Below the pieces are notes generated by a model that was not told where the DNA came from, ran no database searches, and saw nothing but the letters and a program-made list of their open reading frames with translations. Positions 17,401 to 25,243 of a DNA stretch of 64,000 bases are shown piece after piece. This stretch comes from Pseudochelatococcus sp050946405 (lineage in GTDB: Bacteria; Pseudomonadota; Alphaproteobacteria; Rhizobiales; Beijerinckiaceae). Where the stretch lies: contig NZ_JBMNUS010000006.1 in the NCBI RefSeq assembly GCF_050946405.1, positions 186,001 through 250,000 of the forward strand. Reading direction: 5' to 3'. A program made the translations under genes and the position numbers. Positions within the stretch are counted from its first letter, which is position 1. Each line of letters opens with the position of its first letter.

Positions 17401-17603
17401 GCATGATCCCCATCGCCCCGACGGTGTTCTGGGGACCGATGGCCTTCGCCATCATGGGCGGGTTGCTGGTGGGAACGCTGCTCACCCTCATCTTCCTGCC
17501 CGCGCTGTATGTGACCTGGTTCGGGCCGGATACCGGACCCGAGCGGGAATCCGCCGAAACCGCATCCACCCCGGCCCCCGCCGAAGGCGCCGCGCGCGCC
17601 TGA
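14490..17603 (+). CDS. RND efflux permease (AcrB/HAE1-type)
   Basis: This 1037-residue inner-membrane proton antiporter has the usual twelve-helix, two-halves layout: a helix at residues ~12-32, the first porter domain to ~330, helices to ~540, a second porter domain, and helices from ~860. Proton-relay residues are present: the paired Asp in LMVDDAM and the Lys in GMITKNAVILIGQIE. GTG 14490 overlaps the adaptor stop, implying coupling. The likely role is export of drugs, solvents or metabolites; the substrate is not deducible. The last 20 residues are an Ala/Pro/Glu tail. Confidence 0.94.
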   Translation: MKGGFNLSAWALRRRSIIIYLMAIAAVAGVMAFKGLGRAEDPTFVIKTMVVQANWPGATLEETFRQVTERIERKLQETPQLDYLESYTKPGTTTIFVHLQGAATAAEVPDIWYHVRKSVGDIRHTLPQGMIGPFFNDDFGDTFGIIYGFTADGFTHRELRDYVEDARSELLHVPDISKIEILGAQDERIFIEFSMQQLASLGIDRAAVLAALQAQNLVRPSGEIHTEAETLSVRVSGAFTGEADIANVNFVVNNRLIRLSDIATVRRGLADPPQPMFRVNGEPAIGLAIAMQDGGDILAMGADIDATMNRIVANLPVGIEAHLVADQAVTVEGAIAEFMESLWQAVVIILVVSFIALGVRAGAIVALAIPLTLAVVFAVMQIAGIDMQRISLGALIIALALMVDDAMTTTDATLTRLAAGDDKVKAASFAFTAYAAAMLAGTLVTVAGFVPVGFAASSAGEYTFTLFAVVTIALIVSWLVAVLFAPLLQVLILRAPPKAANAAAGAAPKGLLGVYRGFLVGCLRLRVVTIAVTLGLFVLSVLALPLIPRQFFPSSDRPELLVDLSSPQNSSIYASEKVARDFDGLLKGDPDVERWSTYVGRGAIRFYLPLDVQLPNDFFAQTVIVAKDVAARDRLRAKLEKALAEDFPQLVSRISPLELGPPVGWPVQYRVSGPDIEKVRAIAFDLAAAVASSPLAEKVNYDWIEPARQARIRVDQDEVRLLGLSTAQLAGVLNTVFSGAPVTQVRDDIYLISVVARADDEERVSLERLPNLQVPLPGGRTVPLSQIATFEFDQDYPGIWRRDRVPTLTVQADVGQGVLPETVVDELTPKIEELRGKLPQGYRIDVGGTVEESAASLASVIAVVPVMLLLMFTVLMFELKSFQRLIVVISVAPLGLLGVVAALLVSGRPLGFVAILGVLALIGMITKNAVILIGQIEADRAAGKKVLDAVVDASSSRFRPIMLTAISTVLGMIPIAPTVFWGPMAFAIMGGLLVGTLLTLIFLPALYVTWFGPDTGPERESAETASTPAPAEGAARA

Positions 17604-17774
17604 ACCCGGACGGGGCCGTGCGCCTCCACCGGCCGGCGGATCCAACCGGAGACAGGACCCATGCCCGAGACAGGTGGTGTCCTGACGCTCTTTTGTCTTC
17701 TCGCTGACCCCGGCGCAGCACCTCCCGGCTGCTCCCCCGTTAACCGCGATACGCTGCCGGAAGGAGTGTAATCC

Positions 17775-19244
17775 ATGGGTTTCATCGGTATCATCGTCAG
17801 TCTGGGTTTTCTGAGCTATCTGGCCTTTCGCGGCTCCAGCATTCTCGTGCTGGCGCCGCTGGCGGGGCTCATCGCCGCAATCTTCTCCGGCATGCCGCTG
17901 CTGGCGAGCTGGACGCAAACCTTCATGCCCAATGCGGCCGATTTCGTCTCCCAGTTCTTTCCGCTGTTCCTGCTGGGGGCCATCTTCGGCAAGCTGATGG
18001 AAGATTCCGGCTCCGTCACCTCCATCGCCAATTACATGACGGAGAAGCTCGGCGCGCAGCGCGCGATTCTGGCCGTCGTTCTGGCGGGTGCGATCGTCAC
18101 CTACGGCGGCGTCAGTCTGTTCGTGGCCTTCTTCGTGCTGGCGCCCATGGGCATCGCCCTGTTCCGTTCGGCCGGCGTGCCCCGGCGTCTGATGCCGGGG
18201 GCCATCGCGCTCGGCACGTCCACGTTCACCATGTCGGCCATGCCCGGCACGCCCTCCATCCAGAACGCCATTCCGATGCCGTTCTTCGGCACCACGCCTT
18301 TCGCCGCGCCGGGCCTCGGCATCATCGCCTCCGTCGTGATGCTGGCCTTCGGCATGTGGTGGCTGACGTTGCGTGAAAAGAGCGCGCGGGCGCGCGGCGA
18401 GGGTTTCAGCCCCGTCGATCTTTCCGTCTCCACGACCGAATCCGTCGAGGACGCGACCGAGGACCCGATCGTGCGCGAACGCGCCACGACCGCCGGCTCC
18501 TTCGATCCGGCCGAGATCCATCACAGCGAGGAAACGCATAAGGGGCCGCCGATCTTTCTCGCGGCCCTGCCCATCGTCGTCGTGATCCTGGTCAACCTGC
18601 TGATGTCCTTCGTCGTTCTGCCGCTCATGAACACGGAGTTCCTGGCGCTGCCAGAGTGGGGCGGCGTGTCGCTGTCCGCGGTCGGCGGTGTCTGGTCCGT
18701 CATCGTGGCGCTGCTGGCGGCCATCATCACCGCCATCGCCATCAATTTCCGCGGCGTGCCGGAGCTGCGCGCCACCGTGTCGGCGGGGGCCAACGCCTCG
18801 GTGCTGCCGATTCTCTCGGTGGCGAGCCTCGTGGGTTTCGGCGCCGTCGTCGCTTCGCTGCCGGCTTTCGAGGATGTGCGCAACTGGGTGCTGGGCATCC
18901 AGGGCGGCCCGCTCGTGTCGCTGTCCGTCGCCACGAACATCCTGGCCGCGCTCACCGGCTCCGCCTCCGGCGGCCTGACCATCGCGCTGGATGCGCTCGG
19001 CCCGACCTATTTGCAGATCGCCCGCGATATCGGCATGGATCCGGCCCTGATGCACCGCGTGGCCGTGATCGGTTCCGGCACGCTCGACAGCCTGCCCCAT
19101 AACGGCGCGGTGGTGACGCTGCTCGCCGTGTGCGGCGTCACCCACAAGGAGGGTTATCTCGATATCGTGATGGCCGGCATCGTGGGGGCGCTGCTGGCTC
19201 TCGTGACGGTCATCATTCTCGGCTCCGTGGCGGGGAGTTTCTGA
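17775..19244 (+). CDS. GntP-family permease
   Basis: This 489-residue secondary transporter has some twelve hydrophobic segments and GntP-like features: an N-terminal helix pair, the GGVSLFVAFF segment, the GTSTFTMSAMPGTPSIQN loop and a Gly-rich end with TGSASGGLTIALD. A hydrophilic acidic loop (residues ~200-255) divides the halves. The family moves gluconate and related organic acids or citrate-type anions with protons; which one here is unknown. ATG 17775 follows GGAAGGAGT. The next gene starts two bases after its stop, so the two are cotranscribed. Confidence 0.85.
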   Translation: MGFIGIIVSLGFLSYLAFRGSSILVLAPLAGLIAAIFSGMPLLASWTQTFMPNAADFVSQFFPLFLLGAIFGKLMEDSGSVTSIANYMTEKLGAQRAILAVVLAGAIVTYGGVSLFVAFFVLAPMGIALFRSAGVPRRLMPGAIALGTSTFTMSAMPGTPSIQNAIPMPFFGTTPFAAPGLGIIASVVMLAFGMWWLTLREKSARARGEGFSPVDLSVSTTESVEDATEDPIVRERATTAGSFDPAEIHHSEETHKGPPIFLAALPIVVVILVNLLMSFVVLPLMNTEFLALPEWGGVSLSAVGGVWSVIVALLAAIITAIAINFRGVPELRATVSAGANASVLPILSVASLVGFGAVVASLPAFEDVRNWVLGIQGGPLVSLSVATNILAALTGSASGGLTIALDALGPTYLQIARDIGMDPALMHRVAVIGSGTLDSLPHNGAVVTLLAVCGVTHKEGYLDIVMAGIVGALLALVTVIILGSVAGSF

Positions 19245-19246
19245 GC

Positions 19247-19792
19247 GTGTCCCCGATCGAGAACGAGACGCCCCGCCGCCTGCGCCAGTTGCGTCGCTTC
19301 ATCGCGCGCGGCGTGGTGATGGGCCGGTGGGCGATGGTGCCGCTGTTCGTGGGGCTGCTGGTGGCGCTCGCGCTGCTGGTGATCACCTTCTTCATACAAT
19401 TGTGGAGTTTCATCGTTGCGATCGGCTCGATAAGCGATACCGAGAGCATCATGAAACTGCTCACCCTCATCGATCTCGCGCTGATCGGCGGGCTTATCGT
19501 GATCGTGGTTTCTTCCGGCTATGCCAATTTCGTGGGAAAGCTGGACAATACTTCGTCGGAAGACTGGCCGGTCTGGATGACGCGCATCAGCTTTTCCGGC
19601 CTCAAGCTCAAGCTGTTCGCCACGCTCATGGCGATCACGGCGGTGGCTTTTCTCAAGGCGCTGATGCGGCTTGAGGCGGATGTGAGCGAGGCGCAGGTGC
19701 GCTGGCTGGCGGTGGCCTGCGTGGTGTTCATCCTGGCCTACGCCACGCTTGCGCTGACGGATCGGTTCACGCATACGGACGACGATGCGTGA
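19247..19792 (+). CDS. YqhA-family (UPF0114) inner membrane protein
   Basis: This 181-residue protein of the YqhA/UPF0114 family has four predicted helices (WAMVPLFVGLLVALALLVI; LTLIDLALIGGLIVIVVSSG; a third near ATLMAITAVAF; a fourth near VACVVFILAYATLAL). The conserved loop YANFVGKLD is present. GTG 19247 follows GGGGAG and lies two bases after the GntP stop. The molecular function of the family is not established to my knowledge; the tight coupling suggests a shared condition with the permease. Confidence 0.88.
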   Translation: MSPIENETPRRLRQLRRFIARGVVMGRWAMVPLFVGLLVALALLVITFFIQLWSFIVAIGSISDTESIMKLLTLIDLALIGGLIVIVVSSGYANFVGKLDNTSSEDWPVWMTRISFSGLKLKLFATLMAITAVAFLKALMRLEADVSEAQVRWLAVACVVFILAYATLALTDRFTHTDDDA

Positions 19793-19860
19793 GGCGCGGA
19801 CGGTGAGCGATTTCGGCCTGCGGCGGGCGGCGAAACCTCTCGCCCGCCGGGGGGAGTGAC

Positions 19861-20910
19861 ATGAAGGTACTTGTGGGTCTCGTGGCCGCAGTCGCAATCG
19901 GTATCGCGCTGTCTCTGGCCCATTCCATTTTCGCGCCGGTGGCGTTCGCCCTGTTCATCATCGCCGTGGTGTGGCCGATGCAGAGCGCGCTGGAGCGGCG
20001 CATGCCCGCGTTGCTTGCCACCGTCGTGACGCTGCTCACCACGCTGCTGGTGGTCGGCGCCGTTACATGGTTGATCGTCTGGGGGCTTGGGCACGTGGGA
20101 CAATGGGCCTTCGCCAATACCGCGCGCTTTCAGGCTCTTTACGATCAGGCGGGCGCGTGGCTCGAAGGGCATGGTTTCGTGCCGGCGGCGCTGATCGCGG
20201 AAAATCTCGACGTGCGCTGGCTGCTGCGGGTGTTTCAGGATCTCTCGTTCCGGCTTCAGGGGCTCACCAGCTTCCTCATCTTCACTTTCGTCTACGTTTT
20301 GCTCGGTTTGCTGGAAGCGCGCAGCATCGAGAGCCAGCTCCGCAAGCTCGGCGCGGGCGGCGCGCACGCGGAACTGGGCCGGTTCCTTCTCGCCTCGGTG
20401 GCGGATATCGCCCGCAAGTTCCAGAAATACATGGTGGTGCGCACGCTGATGAGCATCGCCACCGGCTTCATCGTGTGGGCCTTCACCCTCACCGCGGGGC
20501 TGGAACTGGCGCTCGCCTGGGGCGCGCTCGCCTTCGCACTGAATTACGTGCCCTTCATCGGGCCGTTCGTGGCGACGCTGCTGCCCACGCTGTTCGCGCT
20601 GGCGCAACTCGGCTCGTGGGAAATGGCGGTGTTCGTCTTCGTCAGCCTCAACGTCATCCAGTTCCTCACCGGCAGCTACATCGAGCCGCGCATGGCCGGG
20701 GCGGCATTGGCGACATCTCCCTTTCTGGTGCTGTTCTCGGTGTTCTTCTTCGCGTTCCTGTGGGGCATCGCGGGCGCCTTCATCGGCGTGCCGATCCTGA
20801 TCGCCGGCCTCACCTTCTGCGCGCATCATCCCTCCGGCCGCTTCATCGCCGATATCTTTTCGGGGCAACCGGCGGAGAAGAAGCGGCCCGGGATCGACGG
20901 CCTCGCCTGA
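19861..20910 (+). CDS. AI-2E family transporter (PerM/YdiK type)
   Basis: This 349-residue membrane protein has the AI-2E family pattern: paired N-terminal helices, a long middle soluble region (~residues 85-145), and C-terminal helices with the diagnostic NYVPFIGPFVATLLP and GSYIEPRMAG segments. The family is described as autoinducer-2 or ion/small-molecule exporters, and some members are Na+/H+ antiporters, so no substrate is claimed. ATG 19861 follows GGGGGGAGT. It converges on bioB with 19 bases between stops and no clear terminator. Confidence 0.88.
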   Translation: MKVLVGLVAAVAIGIALSLAHSIFAPVAFALFIIAVVWPMQSALERRMPALLATVVTLLTTLLVVGAVTWLIVWGLGHVGQWAFANTARFQALYDQAGAWLEGHGFVPAALIAENLDVRWLLRVFQDLSFRLQGLTSFLIFTFVYVLLGLLEARSIESQLRKLGAGGAHAELGRFLLASVADIARKFQKYMVVRTLMSIATGFIVWAFTLTAGLELALAWGALAFALNYVPFIGPFVATLLPTLFALAQLGSWEMAVFVFVSLNVIQFLTGSYIEPRMAGAALATSPFLVLFSVFFFAFLWGIAGAFIGVPILIAGLTFCAHHPSGRFIADIFSGQPAEKKRPGIDGLA

Positions 20911-20929
20911 CGGCGACGCCGCCTCATAT

Positions 20930-22018
20930 TCATGCGGAAAGCGCGCACGCCTGTCGTTCCGACGCATCGGGGCGCGGCGGCGCTTCCGCCGCGCGCATGC
21001 CGAGTTTCGCCAGAAGCGCCGCATCCGCGTCGCGGGCGGGATTGCCGGTGGTGAGCAGCACGTCGCCGGTGAAGATCGAATTCGCGCCGGCAAGGAAGCA
21101 CAACGCCTGCATCTCGTCGCTCATGGCGTGACGCCCCGCCGACAGCCGCACCACGCTTTGCGGCATCAGGATGCGGGCGAGCGCGACGAGACGGGCGAAG
21201 GAGATGGCGTCCGCCGGCTTCGCCTTGTCCATCACCGGCGCGCCCTCGATGGCGTTCCACATGTTGAGCGGCACGCTTTCGGGGTGGCGCTCCAGCGTGG
21301 CGAGCGTCACCAGCATGGCGATGCGGTCGTCCACCGTCTCGCCCATGCCGACGATGCCGCCGCAGCATACCTTGACGCCGCCCGCCCGCACGTTGGCGAG
21401 GGTTTCCAGCCGGTCGTCCAGCGTCCGCGTGGTGACGATCTGCGGGTAGAAGGCGGGCGAGGTATCGATGTTGTGGTTGTAGTAATCGAGCCCGGCCGAA
21501 GCGAGGCGCTCGACCTGCGCCGGCGTCAGCATGCCGAGCGTGACGCAGGTCTCCAGCCCGAGCGCTTTCACGCCCGCGATCATGGCGCAGACGGCATCCA
21601 TGTCCCGATCCCTGGGGCTGCGCCACGCCGCGCCCATGCAGAAGCGCGTCGCGCCGCCTGCCCTGGCGCGGCGGGCCTCGGCCAGCACGCGCTCCACCTG
21701 CATGAGCTTGCCCGCCTTGACGCCCGTTTTCCAGTGCGCGCTTTGGGAGCAATAGCCGCAATCCTCCGGGCAGCCGCCCGTCTTGATGGAGAGCAGCGTC
21801 GCGGTTTCCACCACCGCCGGGTCGAAATGGCGCCGGTGGATTTCCTGCGCGCGGAAGAGCAGCGCCGGGAAGGGGAGATCGTAGATCTCCCGCGCTTCGG
21901 CCACGCTCCAGTCGGTTCGCACGGAGGCGGTCCGCAAGGAGTCCGTTCGTATGGCGGCGGTTCGTATGGCGGCGGTCTGCGTCGCCGGCAGGCCGGTTGC
22001 TTCGGTTGCGACGCTCAT
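20930..22018 (-). CDS. bioB: Biotin synthase
   Basis: BioB is the radical SAM enzyme that inserts sulfur into dethiobiotin. The 362-residue protein has the CxxxCxxC cluster ligands at Cys83, Cys87 and Cys90 (GGCPEDCGYCSQS), the YYNHNIDTSP segment, the CCGGIVGMGET segment, and the late Arg/Asn ligand region for the second cluster (RLSAGRHAMSDE). ATG 22018 overlaps the bioY stop as ATGA. The first ~35 residues are an added stretch built from a 15-bp tandem repeat (AIRTA/AIRTD/SLRTA/SVRTD) before the conserved DWSVAEAREIYDLPF. No other biotin-synthesis gene lies in the window. Confidence 0.97.
   Translation of the reverse strand: MSVATEATGLPATQTAAIRTAAIRTDSLRTASVRTDWSVAEAREIYDLPFPALLFRAQEIHRRHFDPAVVETATLLSIKTGGCPEDCGYCSQSAHWKTGVKAGKLMQVERVLAEARRARAGGATRFCMGAAWRSPRDRDMDAVCAMIAGVKALGLETCVTLGMLTPAQVERLASAGLDYYNHNIDTSPAFYPQIVTTRTLDDRLETLANVRAGGVKVCCGGIVGMGETVDDRIAMLVTLATLERHPESVPLNMWNAIEGAPVMDKAKPADAISFARLVALARILMPQSVVRLSAGRHAMSDEMQALCFLAGANSIFTGDVLLTTGNPARDADAALLAKLGMRAAEAPPRPDASERQACALSA
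21911..21985. repeat. 15-bp tandem repeat (five units) in the bioB 5' end
   Basis: Units at 21911, 21926, 21941, 21956 and 21971 are each 15 bp; the third and fourth differ at only two or three bases. On the minus strand they encode pentads of the form A/S-I/L/V-R-T-A/D ahead of the catalytic domain. Confidence 0.9.
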
Positions 22019-22596
22019 CGGCCGGTCTTCTCGAAGAAGCGGGCCGGGATGAAGCAAACGCCGAGCGCCACCATGGCGATATTGATCAGATCGCCGAGGA
22101 TGAAGGGCATGAAGCCAAGCGCCACGATCCGGTCCACCGGGACAAAGAAAGCGAGCCACGGCAGACCGGCGGCATAGATCACGCCAAGCCCCGCCAGCAT
22201 GGCGAGTGTTTTTCCGCCCGCGCCGCGCCCGCGCGCCAGCGCGCCCGTCACCGGGTTTGCCGCGAGATAGCCGATGAGATAGCCGCCCGTCGGGCCGGCC
22301 ATGTAGGCAAGGCCGATGCCGCGCTCCGGAGTGCCGGAAAAGACCGGCAGGCCCGCCGCGCCCGCCGCGAGATAGGCGAGGAAGGTCGCGGTGGCGAGGC
22401 GCGGCCCCGCCGTCACCGCGATCGCCATCACGGCCAGCGTGTGCAGCGTCATCGGCACCGGCCATGAGGGTACGCGCAGCTTGGCGCAAAGGGTGATCAG
22501 GGCCGCTCCCGCCACGATGAGGGCGACCGTCTGCGCGATGGTTCTGAAGCCGGATTTTTTGACGCCGGTTCCGGAGAAGGCGAGTGTCTGGCTCAT
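22015..22596 (-). CDS. bioY: Biotin transporter S-component BioY
   Basis: BioY is the membrane biotin-binding subunit of an ECF-type uptake system and can work alone in some bacteria. The 193-residue protein has six hydrophobic segments and the family pattern VPSWPVPMTLHTLAV, followed by YMAGPTGGYLIGYL, the biotin-pocket region. ATG 22596 follows AAAGGA at seven bases. No ECF ATPase (BioM) or T-component (BioN) is adjacent. It is the first gene of bioY-bioB, directly behind three BioR-type boxes. Confidence 0.95.
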   Translation of the reverse strand: MSQTLAFSGTGVKKSGFRTIAQTVALIVAGAALITLCAKLRVPSWPVPMTLHTLAVMAIAVTAGPRLATATFLAYLAAGAAGLPVFSGTPERGIGLAYMAGPTGGYLIGYLAANPVTGALARGRGAGGKTLAMLAGLGVIYAAGLPWLAFFVPVDRIVALGFMPFILGDLINIAMVALGVCFIPARFFEKTGR

Positions 22597-22611
22597 GCCG
22601 GTTCCTTTCAT

Positions 22612-22640
22612 TTATAGATAATCCGATGGGCTATCTATAA
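22612..22640. promoter_or_regulatory. Paired BioR operator before bioY
   Basis: TTATAGATAA (22612-22621) and CTATCTATAA (22631-22640) form a 9-bp inverted repeat (TTATAGATA / TATCTATAA). Each half is itself a BioR box (consensus TTAT-N2-ATAA); the first is perfect, the second has one mismatch. The near box ends 16 bases before the bioY ATG. Confidence 0.85.
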
Positions 22641-22673
22641 GGAATCCACAAGATCGGCTGAGTCGCAAGAAAA

Positions 22674-22683
22674 ATATAGATAA
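22674..22683. promoter_or_regulatory. Third BioR-like box upstream of bioY
   Basis: ATATAGATAA matches TTATAGATAA at nine of ten positions and lies between the end of bioR and the paired operator. It would let BioR bind on both sides of the bioY promoter. Confidence 0.6.
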
Positions 22684-22685
22684 TA

Positions 22686-23354
22686 TCAGCCTACGATGGC
22701 GAACGCGTCCCGCTGGCGGCCGCCGGCGGCGGGAACCGGCCGATGGCCGATCCACTGCACATGCCGCGCGAGCGTGGCGCAGGCGGTTTCGATATCGCCC
22801 TTGCGCAGGGCGGCCAGGATGGCCCGGTGATCGTGATCGGTCCGCGCTTCCCAATCCGACCGCCACGCCGCGAAGAGGAAGCGCGCGCTCGCCGCATGCA
22901 GGTCGTCGATGGCCGCGAGCAGGCGCGGCATGCCGCAGGGTTCGAGGATGAGACGATGGAAGCGGCGGTTCGCTTCCTCCCAGGAGCGCACGTCGCGCGA
23001 ATCGTCGCCGGCCTTCGTCGCCTCGTCGGCGGCGGCGAGAACGGCCGGCGTCAGGTTCCGGGCGGCATGGCGCAGCGCCAGCACCTCCAGCGCCGCGCGC
23101 ATCTCGGCGACCTCCTTGACCTCCGCCAGATTGAAGGCGGCCACCCGGACGCCGCGCCGCGGCTCGCTGACGGCGAGCCCCTGCGCCTCCAGCCGCCGGA
23201 ATGCCTCGCGCACCGGGACGTGGCTGGCGCCGAACTCCACCGCGACATGATCCTGCCGCAGCCGGGCGCCGGGCTCGATCTCGCCGGCGATGATGCGGTC
23301 CGCCAGCGTCCGGCTGATACGGGCGGCCAATGTCTCTTCCGATCTTGCGCTCAT
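22686..23354 (-). CDS. bioR: GntR/FadR-type biotin repressor BioR
   Basis: This 222-residue regulator has a GntR winged helix (residues ~12-75, with QDHVAVEFGASHVPVREAFRRL) and a FadR-type C-terminal domain with likely metal-site His residues (RRFHRL, DHDHRA, LARHVQ). Its position next to bioY-bioB and the four matching TTATAGATAA-type boxes identify it as BioR, the alphaproteobacterial repressor of biotin uptake and synthesis. ATG 23354 is called, but it has no Shine-Dalgarno sequence and TATAAT ends two bases upstream. TTG 23330 has GGAAGAG at a good distance and may be the real start. A box just upstream indicates self-repression. Confidence 0.9.
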   Translation of the reverse strand: MSARSEETLAARISRTLADRIIAGEIEPGARLRQDHVAVEFGASHVPVREAFRRLEAQGLAVSEPRRGVRVAAFNLAEVKEVAEMRAALEVLALRHAARNLTPAVLAAADEATKAGDDSRDVRSWEEANRRFHRLILEPCGMPRLLAAIDDLHAASARFLFAAWRSDWEARTDHDHRAILAALRKGDIETACATLARHVQWIGHRPVPAAGGRQRDAFAIVG

Positions 23355-23357
23355 GTA

Positions 23358-23367
23358 TTATAGATAA
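23358..23367. promoter_or_regulatory. BioR box overlapping the bioR promoter
   Basis: TTATAGATAA is a perfect box. On the minus strand it overlaps the -10-like TATAAT (23362-23357) directly ahead of bioR, so BioR bound here would block its own transcription. Confidence 0.8.
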
Positions 23368-23411
23368 TTTGAAGCGTCCATTATGTCGATCATGTCGGCG
23401 GGGCGGACCGC

Positions 23412-25166
23412 CTATTGGGCCGGCGAGAGGGTCGTTTCCGCCGCGGCGGGCGCCTGCACGGCATGGAGCCGCCGGTAGAGGCCGTTCGACGCCAGCAATT
23501 CCGCATGCCGGCCTTCCTCGGCGACGCGGCCGTTCTGCACCACCACGATGCGGTCGGCATGGGCGATGGTGGCGAGCCGGTGGGCGATGACCAGCGTGGT
23601 GCGGCCTTGCGACAATTCGCCCAGCGATTGCTGGATGGCGCGTTCGGTCTCCGTGTCGAGCGCGGAGGTGGCTTCGTCCAGGATCAGGATCGGCGGGTTC
23701 CTGAGGAAGATGCGGGCGATGGCGAGACGCTGCTTCTGCCCGCCGGAAAGCTTGACGCCGCGCTCGCCGATCACGGTGTCGAGCCCCTCCGGCAGCGCGG
23801 CGATGAGGTCGTCCAGCCGCGCGCGGCGCACCGCCTCCCGGATCTCGTCCTCGCCGGCATCGAGGCGGCCGTAGGCGACATTCTCGCGGATGGTGCCGGC
23901 GAACAGGAAGACGTCCTGCTGCACGATGCCGATGTTGCGGCGCAGCGAGCGCAGCGTCATGTCGCGGATGTCGATGCCGTCGATGGCGATGGCGCCGGAA
24001 TCGGCCTCGTAGAACCGCGGCAGCAGCGAGCAGATCGTCGTTTTGCCGGACCCCGACGGCCCGACGAAGGCCACCGTCTCGCCGGGCGCGATCGTCAGGC
24101 TGATGCCGCGCAGCACCGGCCTGTCGGGCACATAGCCGAAGCGCACGTCGTCATAGCGGATCGCCCCGCGCAGGAGGCCGGCGTCGACCGCCCCCTCCCG
24201 GTCGTCGATGTCGGGACGGGTGGCGAGAAACTGCACGTAGCGCTGGAAACCGGCGAACCCTTTCGGATAGGTCTCGATCACGGCGTTGATCTTGTCGATG
24301 GGGCGGAAGAAGACGTTCACCAGCAGCAGGAAGCCGACGAAACCGCCGGCGCTCAGCTCGCCCCGGATGACGAAGAAGCTGCCCGCCAGCATGACGACGA
24401 TCTGCACCAGGCGCATGGCGAGATAGCTCAGCGTCGTGGAGGCGGCCATCACCTTGTAGGCTTGCAGCTTGGTGTCGCGGTAGGCGCGGTTGTCCTGCGC
24501 GAACAGGCGGCGCTCGTGGTCCTCGTTGGCGAAAGCCTGCACCACGCGGATGCCGCCGACGTTCTCCTCGATGCGGGCGTTGAAGCGCGCCACGCCGCCG
24601 TAGAGCGCGTGCCACGTCGCCGTCATGCGCCCGCCGTAGCGCGCCGTCACCCAGGCGATGAGCGGCACGATCAGCGCCGTGATGAGCGCGAGCGGCGCAT
24701 GCACCCACAGCATCAGGGCGAAGGCCCCGAGCAGGGTCATGATGGCGATGAAGACGTCTTCCGGCCCGTGATGGGCGACCTCGCCGATCTCCTCCAGATC
24801 CTTCGTGAGGCGCGCGACGAGGTGGCCGGTCTTCTGGTTGTCGAAGAAGCCGAAGGACAGTTTTTGCAGATGGTCGAATGCCTTGCGGCGCATCTCGGTC
24901 TCGATGTCGATGCCGAGCATGTGCCCCCAATAGACGACGACGGCCTGCAACCCGCCGCTGACGAGATAGGTGGCGAAAAGCCCCGCCATGGCGAGCACGA
25001 TGAGCCCCCACTCGCCCGTCGGCAGCAGGTGATCGACGAACAGCATCACCGCCAGCGGAAAGGCGAGCTCCAGCAGGCCCGCCGCCACCGCGCACCAGAA
25101 GTCGAGCAGGAACAGTTTCAGGTGCGGGCGGTAATAGGCGGCGAAACGTTTGAGGAGGTCGGTCAT
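23412..25166 (-). CDS. ABC exporter, fused membrane and ATPase domains (MsbA/multidrug type)
   Basis: This 584-residue half-transporter has six helices in residues ~1-310, followed by an ATPase with Walker A GPSGSGKTT (~375), Q-loop, signature LSGGQKQR, Walker B ILILDEATSALD and the switch His in VIAHRL. It would dimerise to export lipids, peptides or small molecules. ATG 25166 gives the normal length; the open frame reaches further up to 25382 but that part is low-complexity. It is the last gene on the same strand as the siderophore cluster, 77 bases after the reductase gene, so siderophore export is possible but unproven. Confidence 0.92.
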   Translation of the reverse strand: MTDLLKRFAAYYRPHLKLFLLDFWCAVAAGLLELAFPLAVMLFVDHLLPTGEWGLIVLAMAGLFATYLVSGGLQAVVVYWGHMLGIDIETEMRRKAFDHLQKLSFGFFDNQKTGHLVARLTKDLEEIGEVAHHGPEDVFIAIMTLLGAFALMLWVHAPLALITALIVPLIAWVTARYGGRMTATWHALYGGVARFNARIEENVGGIRVVQAFANEDHERRLFAQDNRAYRDTKLQAYKVMAASTTLSYLAMRLVQIVVMLAGSFFVIRGELSAGGFVGFLLLVNVFFRPIDKINAVIETYPKGFAGFQRYVQFLATRPDIDDREGAVDAGLLRGAIRYDDVRFGYVPDRPVLRGISLTIAPGETVAFVGPSGSGKTTICSLLPRFYEADSGAIAIDGIDIRDMTLRSLRRNIGIVQQDVFLFAGTIRENVAYGRLDAGEDEIREAVRRARLDDLIAALPEGLDTVIGERGVKLSGGQKQRLAIARIFLRNPPILILDEATSALDTETERAIQQSLGELSQGRTTLVIAHRLATIAHADRIVVVQNGRVAEEGRHAELLASNGLYRRLHAVQAPAAAETTLSPAQ

Positions 25167-25243
25167 GGCGTCACGTCGGTTTGGCTGCCGGTCGGGCGAA
25201 GCGCGGGCGGATGACGTTGCATGGAGCCGGCCGGCGGCTCCTG

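Noticed and set aside
14460..19145. A 1561-codon minus-strand open frame opposite the RND and GntP genes
   Set aside because: It spans two real plus-strand genes and is rich in His/Arg/Asp/Gly, as antisense frames of GC-rich genes are.
20911..20929. Terminator between the convergent AI-2E gene and bioB
   Set aside because: Only a very short GGCG/CGCC pair is present with no T run.
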